A DNA stretch of 64,000 nucleotides from contig JADJJE010000050.1 of the NCBI GenBank assembly GCA_016706685.1, positions 65,585 through 129,584 of the forward strand, read 5' to 3'. Of this stretch, positions 38,605 to 48,813 are shown one piece after another. Each line of letters begins with the position of its first letter. The stretch's first letter is position 1. The notes beneath the pieces are model-generated. The model saw only the letters and a list, made by a program, of their open reading frames with translations, was not told where the DNA came from and made no database searches. A program made the position numbers and the translations under genes. This DNA comes from Sandaracinaceae bacterium. Lineage in GTDB: Bacteria; Myxococcota_A; Polyangia; Polyangiales; Houyiibacteriaceae.

Positions 38605-40457
38605 GCCACGCGCCGCCGGTGCACAGCGCGGCGTTCCGGCGCCGGCGCTTCTTCAACTGGTTCCCGCTGGGCCTCGCCTACGCGCTGCTCTACATGGGCC
38701 GCTACAACCTGACGGTGGCCAAGACCAACCTCGGTCAGCTCATGACCAAGGAGGACTTCGGGCTCATCTTCGGCGCAGGCACCGTGACCTACGCGTTCGC
38801 GTTCCTGGTGAACGGGCCGCTGGTGGACCGCGTGGGAGGCCGGCGCGGCATGCTGATCGGGCTCGCCGGATCGTGCGTGTCCAACGCAGCGATGGGGCTC
38901 TACCTGCACCACGTGCTCAGCAGCGCGGCGCCCACCGAGGCCCCGCTGCGGCTGGTGTTCAGCGCGCTCTACGCCGTGAACATGTACTTCCAGAGCTACG
39001 GCGCGGTCTCCATCGTGAAGGTCAACGCGCACTGGTTCCACGTGAGCGAGCGCGGCGGCTTCTCGGGCATCTTCGGGACCATGATCTCGAGCGGCATCTT
39101 CCTGGCGTTCACCGTGAACGGCTGGCTGCTGGACCTGGTGGAGGTGGCGCAGCCCGGGTCCACCACGGCCGAGCGCGCGTGGGTGGTCTTCGCGGTGCCG
39201 GGCGTGCTGCTGGCCCTCGCCTTCTTGGGTGAGCTGTTCCTGCTGCGCGACCGCCCGGGCCAAGCGGGCCACGCGGACTTCGACACGGGCGACGCCTCGA
39301 GCGGCGACGACGACCTGCCCGTGCCCACCATGCAGCTCTTCCGCCGCATCCTCACCAACCCCATCTTGCTGACGGTGGCCTTCATCGAGCTGTGCACGGG
39401 CGTGGTGCGCAACGGCGTGATGCACTGGTTCCCCATCTACGTGGGCGAGATCTGGGTGCTGCCGCCCACGCACACGCTGCGCTTCGGCGAGTGGACCGAC
39501 CTGCGCTGGGTGCTGGCCTGCTTCGTGGCCGCGGCCATCTCGGGTGCCCTCGCGGCGCGCGCGGCGAGCGGCCGGCGCGGCATGTACGCCACCCTGGCGG
39601 GGCTCGCGTTCTTGGCGCCCTTCGTGCAGGCGGGCTGGGGCGGGCTCTTGATGATCGCCGGCGTGCTGGGCGGCAACGTGGCGGGCTGGGTGTCGGACCT
39701 GTTCTTCCAGAGCCGACGCGGGCCGGCCGCCGCGGGGCTGTACGCCCTGCTCGCGCTGCTCACGCTGGCCATGGCCTTCGCGCTCGCGGTGCCGGACACG
39801 CTCGTGGCCAGCGCGGACGAAGACTCGGGGCTGCGCGCGGGAGACCGCGTGCTGGCCATCGCCGGCGTGAGCGAGCTGCAAGCATGGTCCGACGTGCGCG
39901 CGGCGGTGGCCTGCTGGGAGCCCGTGTGCCGCGACAGCGCGTGGGACGCCGAGCGCTGCGAGTGCCGCACCAGCGGCGGCGTGCCCAACGCCTCGCTCGC
40001 GGCCGAGCGCCCCATCCCCGCGCGCGTGCTGCGTGACGGTGCCGAGCTCTCGCTGCAGCTGCCGGACCCGCGCCCCGCGCAGCGCGCCGGTGACCTCCGC
40101 CTCTTGAGCGCGCGCCCCGAGCTGCCCATGAGCCCCTTCTGGCTGGGCGGCCTAGTGTTCATGATGAGCCTCTGCGTGATCGGCACGCACGGCCTCTTGT
40201 CCGGCACGGCCACCATGGACTTCGGCGGGCGCAAGGGCGCGGCCACGGCGGTGGGCGTCATCGACGGCTTCGTGTACCTGGGCACCGCGCTGCAGTCGGT
40301 GTGCCTCGGCTACCTCACGAGCGAGAGCTGGTCCTACTGGCCGTGGTTCCTGCTGCCGTTCGCGGTGCTGGGCTTCGTGCTGTGCCTGCGCATCTGGAAC
40401 GCCAAGCCGGGCGCGCGCGCCGCTGCGCCCTCAGACTCCATCCAACCACAAGTCTGA
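38601..40457 (+). CDS. MFS transporter, OPA/GlpT-like, with inserted PDZ-like domain
   Basis: A 618-residue carrier from GTG 38601, coupled to the HAD gene. The N-terminal half is OPA-like: FFNWFPLGLAYALLYMGRYN with LTVAKTNLGQ, then DRVGGRRGM and VNAHWFHVSERGGFSGIFGT. Between helices of the second half (residues about 401-490) sits an extra soluble domain: DSGLRAGDRVLAIAGVSELQ, AWSDVRAAV, a four-Cys loop (WEPVCRDSAWDAERCECR) and ARVLRDGAELSLQLPDP, which reads as a PDZ domain interrupted by a Cys-rich loop. After it come three more helices with GTHGLLSGTATMDFGGRKGA. Normal GlpT is about 450 residues, so this is an unusual fusion. The domain probably faces the periplasm, but topology is not proven. 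Confidence 0.85.
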   Translation: MSHAPPVHSAAFRRRRFFNWFPLGLAYALLYMGRYNLTVAKTNLGQLMTKEDFGLIFGAGTVTYAFAFLVNGPLVDRVGGRRGMLIGLAGSCVSNAAMGLYLHHVLSSAAPTEAPLRLVFSALYAVNMYFQSYGAVSIVKVNAHWFHVSERGGFSGIFGTMISSGIFLAFTVNGWLLDLVEVAQPGSTTAERAWVVFAVPGVLLALAFLGELFLLRDRPGQAGHADFDTGDASSGDDDLPVPTMQLFRRILTNPILLTVAFIELCTGVVRNGVMHWFPIYVGEIWVLPPTHTLRFGEWTDLRWVLACFVAAAISGALAARAASGRRGMYATLAGLAFLAPFVQAGWGGLLMIAGVLGGNVAGWVSDLFFQSRRGPAAAGLYALLALLTLAMAFALAVPDTLVASADEDSGLRAGDRVLAIAGVSELQAWSDVRAAVACWEPVCRDSAWDAERCECRTSGGVPNASLAAERPIPARVLRDGAELSLQLPDPRPAQRAGDLRLLSARPELPMSPFWLGGLVFMMSLCVIGTHGLLSGTATMDFGGRKGAATAVGVIDGFVYLGTALQSVCLGYLTSESWSYWPWFLLPFAVLGFVLCLRIWNAKPGARAAAPSDSIQPQV

Positions 40458-40491
40458 CCGGGCACTAGCGGTTCGTGGTACCAATCCCCCC

Positions 40492-41232
40492 GTGACGTAC
40501 CGCGACGAGACCGAGACGCTGCGCGCGCAGGTGGAGAAGCTGGAAGGCGAGCTGGCCACGGCCAACGAGCAGGTGGCGCGGCTGCGCGGCGAGGCGCCCG
40601 GGAGCGCAGCGGGAGCGGCTGGGCCCGACAAGCTGGTGGGCGAGCCGCTGGTGTTCGAGGAGGAGCACGTGCTCCCGTACCGGCTGACCGAGCAGGGCTA
40701 CGAGGCCGTCGCCGCGCTGCTGAAGGAGCGGCTGGCGGTGGACGTTGCGCAGGTGGGCAGCACGCTCAAAGGCACGGTGCGCGCGGGCGTGGGCCCCACG
40801 TTCTCGCTCACGTGCGAGGGCGACACGACCCACCTGAAGCTGAGCACGGACCTCACCATGCTGCGCGCCAGTACGCTGTCGGGGGCGTGGCTGGGCGGGC
40901 TCTTCGGTGGGCTGCCGGCCATCGGCATCATCCTGGACATGGCGCACAACGGCATCGGCTCGCCGCTGCACGCGCTGTGGGTGGTGCCCACGCTCATGCT
41001 CGGCGCGGGCCTCGGGATGCGCAAGCTCACCGCCAAGCGCGCGCGCGAGGGTCGCGCCAAGCACAGCGGCACGTTCGCGGCGCTCCTGGACGTGGCGGCG
41101 CAGCACCGGCTGGAGGCGACGAGCGGCTCGCGCGTGCGCGTGGAGGTGGAGGCCGCGAGCGACACGGCGGCCGAGTCGGCGGAGAGGGGGCATGAAGCGC
41201 CTGCACGGGAGGCACGCGAGGGCGAGGCCTAG
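40492..41232 (+). CDS. Coiled-coil membrane protein, unknown
   Basis: 246 residues from GTG 40492. An N-terminal coiled coil (ETETLRAQVEKLEGELATAN) precedes a small beta-rich domain (YEAVAALLKERLAVDVAQVG, GPTFSLTCEGDTTHLKL). Two adjacent hydrophobic helices follow (GAWLGGLFGGLPAIGIILDM; ALWVVPTLMLGAGLGM), then an Ala/Glu-rich tail. Two-helix hairpins after a soluble domain are common in proteins of unknown role in this group. It is in line with the preceding transporter (34-base gap). Confidence 0.6.
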   Translation: MTYRDETETLRAQVEKLEGELATANEQVARLRGEAPGSAAGAAGPDKLVGEPLVFEEEHVLPYRLTEQGYEAVAALLKERLAVDVAQVGSTLKGTVRAGVGPTFSLTCEGDTTHLKLSTDLTMLRASTLSGAWLGGLFGGLPAIGIILDMAHNGIGSPLHALWVVPTLMLGAGLGMRKLTAKRAREGRAKHSGTFAALLDVAAQHRLEATSGSRVRVEVEAASDTAAESAERGHEAPAREAREGEA

Positions 41233-41274
41233 CGCCGACTGTCCTCTCTCGGCCGGATAGCTACACTCCCGCCC

Positions 41275-42589
41275 ATGTTCACCGCGCAGGGCCTTCGGCG
41301 GGCTCTCCTCAGCCTCCTCCTGATCTCGTTTTCGCCCTTGGCACAAGCCTGCGGCTCGTCCGAAGCCGGCAGCCCCGAGGGCCCGAGCGGAGGGGCAGTC
41401 CCCAGCACGCCGAGCGTGCCAGCCGTCGCCGAGGGAGCCGACACCCCGGACCCCACCGCGGCTGACCCCGCGCCTGCCGCCGCTGCCGTGGAGCCCGCCG
41501 CCGAAGCGGTCGATGGTGGCGCCGCCGCCGCCGAGGCCCCCGCCGCCCCCGCTGTGGCCCGCGCGCACGGTCCGCTCGCGCCCGAGGTGCGCGCCCACTT
41601 CGAGGCCATGCGCCCGGACCCGGCCCCGCGCGCCATCATTCGCTCGAGCCACTACTACCGCACCAACGAGCTCTCCCACTGGGTCTACCGTGAGCGCGTG
41701 GCCAACCTGGGCGGCGTGATGTCCGGCGTGGGCAGCGACCAGCTCTACCTGCTGGCCGGCTGGGCGCGCCCCGAGATCCTGGTGCCGCTCGACTTCGACG
41801 GCGAGATCACCGCGACACACCGCGTGGTGGCCGCCGTGTTCCTGGCGCACGCCACGCCCGAGGCCTTCATGGCTGCCTTCGACGAGGCGAACGTGGACGC
41901 GCTGGAGGCGCTGGTGCGCGCGCACTACGCGAGCTCGCCCGACGTGGACTCGCTGGCCCGCACGGCCCGCAACGCGGGGCGCCACCTGTTCGAGTCCATG
42001 CGCATGATTCGGCGGCGCTACACCGAGCGCGGCGTGCCCACCTACATCACCGACGCGGCGCAGTACGAGTTCGTGCGCGGCTTGGTGGCCGAGGGGCGCG
42101 TGTTCCCCATTCGCGGCGACCTCACCGCCGACCTGGCCATGCTGGACCTGGCGCTGGCCGCGCGCCGCGCCAACCTGCCCGTGCGCCTGCTCTACGTGTC
42201 CAACGCCGAGACCTACTTCGAGTTCGGGCCCACCTACCGCCGCAACATCATGGCGCAGCCGTTCGACGACCGCTCGGTGCTGCTGCGCACGTTCCACTCG
42301 AACCTGCCGCACCCCGACGGCGAGCCCAACTACCACTACAGCATCGAGAGCGGGCCGCACGCCATCCGCATGATGCAGCGCTCGTCCATCGACAGCGTGC
42401 GCACCCTGCTGGTGCGTGAGCGCAGCGCCACCAACCTCTTCGGCCTGTCCGAGATCATCGGCGAGCCGAGCGGCCCCACGCCCACCATCGCACCAGTGCC
42501 CGAGGGCCACCCGCTGGCCGCGCTGTGGACCCCGCCCGCAGCGCCCGTGGCTGCACCCGCAGTGGCAGCCACGGCCCGGGCGGGGGTCG

Positions 42590-42600
<11 letters not shown>
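41275..42600 (+). CDS. Lipoprotein resembling the LIC_10091 family, 3' end lost in bad sequence
   Basis: Begins ATG 41275 with a signal and lipobox (ISFSPLAQAC) and a 60-residue Pro/Ala linker. The folded domain runs from about residue 105: IIRSSHYYRTNELSHWVYRE, YLLAGWARPEILVPLDFDGE, AAQYEFVRGLVAEGRVFPIR, RLLYVSNAETYFEFGPTYRR and LLRTFHSNLPHPDGEPNYHY. This pattern, with SNAE-Y, recalls the LIC_10091-type methyltransferase-like proteins; I hold that loosely. Past position about 42590 the frame enters a poly-G tract and the translation becomes poly-Gly, so the true end is unknown. Confidence 0.7.
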
Positions 42601-42800
<200 letters not shown>

Positions 42801-42856
42801 GGCCGATCGTGCGCGTGTCCCGCGCCCGCAGGACCTCCCTGGTAGGCGCGACTCCC

Positions 42857-43783
42857 TCAGGGCAGGTCCTTGGCGCAGCGAAACCCGAAGTGATGAATGA
42901 GCCGGTTGTCCGGCATGTGACGGCGCCGGTGGTAGCCCGTGGCGTGCGACGCCGGCCAGTACCACGAGCCTCCGCGCACCACGCGGCGGTTGTGGCCGGG
43001 GCACTCGTCGGCGCCGGCGCACGGGCCCTTCGGGTCGCGGCCCTGGCACGCGGCGCCGCACGCCGCGTATGTGGGTGACCACCAGTCGGCCACCCACTCT
43101 TCGGCGTTGCCCGCCATGTCGTAGAGGCCGTAGCGGCCGGCGGGGCGCGCGCCCACTTCGTTTACGCGGCCCGACGTGGGGCGGCTGCTGCGCTGACGGC
43201 GCCCGCAAGAGCGGCCCGTCCCGTCACGGATGATGGCCAGCGTGCAGTCGGCCTCTTGGTTGCCCCACGGGTGCGTCTCGCTCTGCGGGCCGCGCGCCGC
43301 CAGCTCCCACTCCGCCTCGGTGGGCAGGCGCTTGCCCTGCGCCGCACAGAACGCCCGCGCGCTGAACCAGCTCACCCCCGTGATGGCCTGCGTGGGCGCC
43401 GAGAAGTCGCGGTAGCGGGGGCCGTCCCGCGGGCAGTCACCAGCGCGCACGCACGCTTGGTAGGCGCCGTTGGTCACCTCGGTGGTGTCCATGAAGAACG
43501 TGCTCACCTCCACGCGATGCGCCGGCGTGGTGGTAGGCGCGCGGTCCGAGTTGCCCGGCTGATCGCAGACGTGGTCGTCGGTGTCCACGCCCATCACGAA
43601 CGACGCGCCGGTGACGCAAGACATGCCGGCGGGAGCGCTGGCGCAAGGGCGCGGAGTGAATGCTGCTTGTCCGCGCGTCTCGGGGGCCAGCGCCGAGCCG
43701 ATGACGGCCAGCACCGTGAGGCAGACGCCCACACGAAAAGCTAGCCAGAGACGCGAGCGAGAGGGAGCGCGGCGGTGGAGCAT
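42857..43783 (-). CDS. Formylglycine-generating-enzyme-like (SUMF1) domain secreted protein
   Basis: 308 residues from ATG 43783. A signal peptide comes first (WLAFRVGVCLTVLAVIGSAL). The FGE-sulfatase domain then reads CVTGASFVMGVDTDDHVCDQ, FFMDTTEVTNGAYQACVRAG, VSWFSARAFCAAQGKRLPTE, AEWELAARG, YDMAGNAEEWVADWWSP and VVRGGSWYW, ending HHFGFRCAKD. In true FGEs two Cys sit just after the GGS strand; here that segment is WYWPASHATGYHRRRHMP, without Cys, so sulfatase maturation is unlikely. Many bacterial SUMF1-domain proteins have other or no known activity. Poly-G tracts lie on both sides. Confidence 0.88.
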   Translation of the reverse strand: MLHRRAPSRSRLWLAFRVGVCLTVLAVIGSALAPETRGQAAFTPRPCASAPAGMSCVTGASFVMGVDTDDHVCDQPGNSDRAPTTTPAHRVEVSTFFMDTTEVTNGAYQACVRAGDCPRDGPRYRDFSAPTQAITGVSWFSARAFCAAQGKRLPTEAEWELAARGPQSETHPWGNQEADCTLAIIRDGTGRSCGRRQRSSRPTSGRVNEVGARPAGRYGLYDMAGNAEEWVADWWSPTYAACGAACQGRDPKGPCAGADECPGHNRRVVRGGSWYWPASHATGYHRRRHMPDNRLIHHFGFRCAKDLP

Positions 43784-43859
43784 GACGGGGCACACCATAG
43801 CTGAGGCGGGCCGTCTGTCGCGCCCCGAACCTCGGCAGCGCGGCCGTCCTTTTAAGCAA

Positions 43860-44700
<841 letters not shown>

Positions 44701-44707
44701 ATCCGCC

Positions 44708-46042
44708 TCAACCGGCGAGCGCTGCCCGGCGACGCACCGCCGGGTACCGCACCAGCAGCGTGAGCGCGCGCACCACCACGTAGCCCACGAAGGCCAGCCA
44801 CAGGCCGTGGTTGCCCAAGAGGTGCACCAGCACGGTTCCCCCCGCGATGAACGCCGCAGCCGACACCAGCGCGGCGTTGCGCATGTCGCGCGTGGCGGTG
44901 GCCCCGATGAACACACCGTCCAGCTGGAAGGCCGCCACCGAGAGCAGCACGTAGGCCACGCACCACGGCAGGAAGACCTGCGCCTGCTCACGCACGCTGG
45001 GCAAGTCCGTCAGCGCACGGATCACGTGACCGCCCCCGAAGGCGACCGCGATGGCGAGCCCCAGCGCCGTGACGAGCGCCAGCTCACTGGTGCGGCGGAC
45101 CGCGTGAACGAACAGGTCGCGCCGAGCACTGCCGATGGCGCGCCCCACGAAGGACTCGGCCACGAACGCGAAGCCGTCCAGGAAGAACGCGCTGAAGCTG
45201 ATGAGCTGCAGCAGAATGTGGTTGGCCGCGAGCGTGGTGTCGCCGAACGCAGCGCCCTGGTTGGTGAACCACGCGAACCCCAGCAGAAGCGTGAACGTCC
45301 GGATCAAGATGTCGCCGTTGGCGCGCAGCGTCTCGGCCAAGCGGCGCCGGTCGGTCACGCGCGCCATGGGCAAGAAAGCCTCGCCATCCACCCGCTCGCG
45401 GGCGAGCCGCCTCAACACCACCGTGAGGGCCACGCCGAGGGTCACCCACTCGGCCAGCACCGTGCCGAGCGCGATGCCGGCCACGCCCCAGCCCAGCGCC
45501 CCTGCGAAGAGCACGCTCAGCCCCGCGTTGACCCCGTTCATGAGCACCTGGAGCGCGAGCAGCGTGCGCGTCTGCCCGCTGCCGATCAGGTGCCCCATCA
45601 CCGCGAAGAGCGAGAGCGCCGCCGGGGCCCCCCAGATGCGCACCGCGAAGTACTGCGCCGCGGACGCCTCCACCTGGGGGCTGGCGTCGAACAGGCGCCA
45701 CGCGAGCTGGCCGATGGGCCACTGCAGCGCCAGCAGCGCAACGCCGAGGACCACCGCGAGCGCCAGCGCCCGAGCCAACGCCGCGCGCACCTCCGCGTGG
45801 TCTCCCGCGCCGAGCGCCTGTGCCGTGAACCCGGTGGTGCCCATGCGCAGGAAGCCAAAGCTCCAGAACACGAAGTTGAAGAGCAGCGCCCCGAGCGCGA
45901 TGGCGCCGAGCGCGTGCACCGCCCCGGTGTTCCCGATGACCGCCGTGTCCACCAGCCCCAGGAGCGGCGAGGCGATGTTGGCCAGCACCACGGGCCACGC
46001 GAGCGCGAGGACGTCTCGACGGGTCGGCAGGTCGGCGCTCAT
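44708..46042 (-). CDS. MATE family efflux transporter
   Basis: A 444-residue multidrug/toxic compound extrusion transporter of the DinF-like branch with about 12 helices. Typical segments are VVLANIASPLLGLVDTAVIG near the start, FLRMGTTGFTAQALGAGDHA, FAVRIWGAPAALSLFAVMGH, RANGDILIRTFTLLLGFAWF and QLISFSAFFLDGFAFVAESF. By family knowledge it exports cationic or hydrophobic compounds driven by H+ or Na+. The ATG at 46042 overlaps the LysR stop (ATGA), so the regulator and exporter are co-transcribed. Confidence 0.93.
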   Translation of the reverse strand: MSADLPTRRDVLALAWPVVLANIASPLLGLVDTAVIGNTGAVHALGAIALGALLFNFVFWSFGFLRMGTTGFTAQALGAGDHAEVRAALARALALAVVLGVALLALQWPIGQLAWRLFDASPQVEASAAQYFAVRIWGAPAALSLFAVMGHLIGSGQTRTLLALQVLMNGVNAGLSVLFAGALGWGVAGIALGTVLAEWVTLGVALTVVLRRLARERVDGEAFLPMARVTDRRRLAETLRANGDILIRTFTLLLGFAWFTNQGAAFGDTTLAANHILLQLISFSAFFLDGFAFVAESFVGRAIGSARRDLFVHAVRRTSELALVTALGLAIAVAFGGGHVIRALTDLPSVREQAQVFLPWCVAYVLLSVAAFQLDGVFIGATATRDMRNAALVSAAAFIAGGTVLVHLLGNHGLWLAFVGYVVVRALTLLVRYPAVRRRAALAG

Positions 46043-46938
46043 GGCAGGCGCGCGCCGCAGACGTCCCGAACGATGCCGCGCAGCCAGCGATGCCCCGGGT
46101 CCGCGTCCATGCGCGGGTGCCACAGCAGCGAGACCGTGATGTCGGCCATGGGAAAGGGCAGCCGGAAGGCGTGCATGCCCACGCGCAGGCCCTCGGTGTG
46201 GCGCTCGGGCACCGTGGCGATCAGGTCCGACGACCGCGCCAAGGCGATGGCCGTGGCGAAGCCGCCCACGATGGCCACGGAGTCGCGCTCGAGCCCGTGT
46301 GCGAGCAGCGCGTCGTCCACGATGCCCGTTGCCCTGCCCTGGCGTGACACCGCCACGTGCCGGCCGCGTGTGTAGCGAGACGCGGTCACCCTGCCCTTGG
46401 CCAGCGGGTGCCCGGCGCGCACCACGCCGATGAAGCGGTCGCGGAACAGCGCCTGGGCGCGCACCTCGGGCCCGGTCGTCTTGACCACCACGCCCGTCTC
46501 GAGATCCACCGCCTCGTTGCGCAGCGGGGTGCTGTCCTTGTCCGGCTTCTGCAGAAAGCACAGCCGCACACGCGGGGCCTCCCTGCCCACGCGCTCGATG
46601 AGCCTGGGACCAAACGTCTCCACGAAGCCCTCGGCGCTGCGCAGCGTGAACATGCGGTCAAGCTGCGCGGGCTGGATGGCCTCGGCCGGAACCAGCAGCG
46701 CCTCGGCGGCCTGCACCACCGCGCCCACCTGCTCGCGCAGCTCACGCGCACGCGGCGTGGGCACCAGGCCTCGACCTGCGCGCACCAAGAGCGGGTCACC
46801 GGTGGTCTCGCGCAGCCGCGCCAGCGTGCGACTCATGGCCGACGGGCTGAGCTGCAGCCGCGCCGCCGCGCGCGCCACGCTGCCCTCGGTGAGCAGGACG
46901 TCGAGCGTGGTGAGCAGGTTGAGATCCGGTCGCGACAC
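46039..46938 (-). CDS. LysR family transcriptional regulator
   Basis: 299 residues. Winged HTH at 4-63: DLNLLTTLDVLLTEGSVARA, then ARLQLSPSAMSRTLARLRET. A C-terminal PBP2-like effector domain follows from about 95 (MFTLRSAEGFVETFGPRLIE and VRAGHPLAKGR). Resembles the NodD/LinR-type branch. It is transcribed first in an operon with the MATE exporter and divergently from the MFS exporter at 47072. The 133-bp gap holds CCACACCGCGCAGTGGTG near 46958, with CCAC/GTGG half sites that could be its binding site. Inducer unknown. Confidence 0.92.
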   Translation of the reverse strand: MSRPDLNLLTTLDVLLTEGSVARAAARLQLSPSAMSRTLARLRETTGDPLLVRAGRGLVPTPRARELREQVGAVVQAAEALLVPAEAIQPAQLDRMFTLRSAEGFVETFGPRLIERVGREAPRVRLCFLQKPDKDSTPLRNEAVDLETGVVVKTTGPEVRAQALFRDRFIGVVRAGHPLAKGRVTASRYTRGRHVAVSRQGRATGIVDDALLAHGLERDSVAIVGGFATAIALARSSDLIATVPERHTEGLRVGMHAFRLPFPMADITVSLLWHPRMDADPGHRWLRGIVRDVCGARLP

Positions 46939-47071
46939 CCCCGGAGGCTACCACACCGCGCAGTGGTGACATGGCGTCAAACGCACGTGTCGAGTGCATC
47001 CCGTGCGCGTTCCGCCATGCCATGCGGGGGTCTAGGTTTCTCTCATCACCCCCCGAGAGGCGCCGAAGACC

Positions 47072-48583
47072 ATGCCAACACCACCCCCCTCGCCCACCCC
47101 CAACCGCTTCGCCCTGCTGGGCCTCGCGCTCTCCATGTTGCTGTCGTCGTTGGGCACCAGCATCGCCAACGTGGCGCTGCCCACGCTGGTGCAGGAGCTC
47201 GCGTCGTCGTTCGGCGCCGTGCAGTGGGTGGTGCTCGCCTACCTGTTCGCCATCACCGGCTCGCTGCTGGTGGCCGGGCGGCTGGGCGACATGCTGGGCC
47301 GCAAGCGGCTCCTGCGCGCAGGCCTCCTGCTGTTCACGGCCGCGTCGGTGCTGGCCGGGCTCGCGCCCACCCTCGCGGTCCTCGTCGCGGCGCGCGTGCT
47401 GCAGGGCCTCGGGGCCGCCGTCATGATGGCGCTGACGGTCGCGTTCGTGACCGAGCTCGTCCCCAAGACCGAGACGGGGCGCGCCATGGGCTGGCTCGGC
47501 ACCACCTCGGCCATCGGGACCGCGCTCGGCCCATCGCTCGGCGGCCTGCTCATCGACCTGGCCGGCTGGCGCGCCATCTTCTTGCTGAACCTCCCGCTCG
47601 GCGCGGCCGCCCTGCTGCTGGTGCAGCGCTACTTGCCGGTGGACCCGACCAGGCCCAGCGAGGCGCGCGTGCGATTCAACGTGCTGGGGATGCTGGCCTC
47701 GTTCCGCGACCCGCGCCTCCGCGCCAGTCTGGTAGCCAACCTGCTGGTCTCTGCGGTGCTGATGGCCACCATGATCGTGGGGCCGTTCTACCTGTCCATC
47801 GCGCTCGCGCTCGGCACGCGGGACGTGGGGCTGGTGATGTCGGTGGGGCCCGCCGTGGCCGCGCTCACGGGTGTGCCTGCGGGGCGCTGGGTGGACCGCT
47901 ATGGGGCGCAGCGCAGCGCGGCAGCCGGCCTCATGGGTGTCACCGCGGGAGCGCTCGCGCTGGCCGTGCTGCCCGCTGCGCTGCACGTGCTGGGCTACGT
48001 GGTGCCCATCGCCGTCATCACCGCGCACTACGCGCTCTTCCAGGCCGCGAACAACGCCGCGATCATGCGGGACGCCGCACCGCAGCAGCGGGGTGTCATC
48101 TCGGGAGCCCTCGGCCTGTCGCGCAACCTCGGCCTGATCACGGGCGCGTCCGCCATGGGCGCCGTGTTCGCGGCCGCCACCGGCGCGAGCGACGTGACCT
48201 CAGCCTCCCCAGAGGCCGTTGCCCGGGGCATGCACGTCACGTTCGCGCTGGCGGCCGTGCTGGGCGCCATCGGTGTGGCGCTGTTGGCGCGCAGCCAGGC
48301 CTCACCGTCGCGCTATGAGGACGGCGGCCCGCGCAGCGTCCCGCGGCGCAGCAGCGTGAGCAGCACCGCTGGGCCTGTTCGGAGGGCCAGGAGCAGCAGC
48401 ACCCCGAACAGGTCGAGGAAGCCCATCCCGAAGGCCTCGGTGGCGGACACGCATTGCGGCCCACCGTTGGGCTGGATGGCGAGAGAGACCACCTCCCCTT
48501 CATCGGCCCGCGGACCGATGAGCACGAAGCACGGCGCGCTCTGCGACCACGTGCGTCCGTCCGTGGCGCCGAGCTGCTGGTAG
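47072..48583 (+). CDS. MFS transporter (DHA2-like), 3' end doubtful
   Basis: The transporter body is about 415 residues: LALSMLLSSLGTSIANVALP, a motif A-like GRLGDMLGRKRLLRAG, VLQGLGAAVMMALTVAFVTE and GPSLGGLLIDLAGWRAIFLL. About 12 helices end near ALLARSQA (48310). The frame then runs on for some 90 Ser/Arg/Pro-rich residues to 48583, antisense to the gene at 48313-48798. The adjacent frame has a stop at 48316-48318, so a one-base shift would give a normal end. It is an exporter driven by proton motive force, probably under the divergent LysR. Confidence 0.85.
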   Translation: MPTPPPSPTPNRFALLGLALSMLLSSLGTSIANVALPTLVQELASSFGAVQWVVLAYLFAITGSLLVAGRLGDMLGRKRLLRAGLLLFTAASVLAGLAPTLAVLVAARVLQGLGAAVMMALTVAFVTELVPKTETGRAMGWLGTTSAIGTALGPSLGGLLIDLAGWRAIFLLNLPLGAAALLLVQRYLPVDPTRPSEARVRFNVLGMLASFRDPRLRASLVANLLVSAVLMATMIVGPFYLSIALALGTRDVGLVMSVGPAVAALTGVPAGRWVDRYGAQRSAAAGLMGVTAGALALAVLPAALHVLGYVVPIAVITAHYALFQAANNAAIMRDAAPQQRGVISGALGLSRNLGLITGASAMGAVFAAATGASDVTSASPEAVARGMHVTFALAAVLGAIGVALLARSQASPSRYEDGGPRSVPRRSSVSSTAGPVRRARSSSTPNRSRKPIPKASVADTHCGPPLGWMARETTSPSSARGPMSTKHGALCDHVRPSVAPSCW

Positions 48584-48798
48584 CGGCGCTCGCAGCTGAC
48601 GGCCCCGCCCGAGCGGCTGGAGCTGGTCCCCGCGCTGCCCACGTAGACCGCCTGCATGTGCGGCCAGGTCAGCCAGTTGAAGATCGTGAACCCCCGCCCC
48701 AGGCAGCTGCAGCAGCCCACGAACAAGCCGAGAGCCAGGAACATGACCGCCGTGCGAGCGGTGGGCGTGAGCGGGAGCTTGTTGGGTGTGGGCTGCAT
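48313..48798 (-). CDS. Hypothetical membrane protein
   Basis: 161 residues. An N-terminal hydrophobic segment (TAVMFLALGLFVGCCSCLGR) and a C-terminal helix (GFLDLFGVLLLLALRTGPAV) flank an extracytoplasmic domain with Cys residues (GAVSCERRYQQLG, WSQSAPCFVLIG, NGGPQCVSAT). The translation has a sensible membrane topology, unlike the antisense reading. It converges on the MFS gene and overlaps its doubtful tail. 15 bases after the DUF1554 gene on the same strand. Unknown function. Confidence 0.65.
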   Translation of the reverse strand: MQPTPNKLPLTPTARTAVMFLALGLFVGCCSCLGRGFTIFNWLTWPHMQAVYVGSAGTSSSRSGGAVSCERRYQQLGATDGRTWSQSAPCFVLIGPRADEGEVVSLAIQPNGGPQCVSATEAFGMGFLDLFGVLLLLALRTGPAVLLTLLRRGTLRGPPSS

Positions 48799-48813
48799 CG
48801 TGAGCCCGCGAGT

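Noticed and set aside
41229..41639. Minus-strand Ser/Ala-rich frame opposite the lipoprotein linker
   Set aside because: Composition reflects the Ala/Pro linker read in reverse; no start signal or domain.
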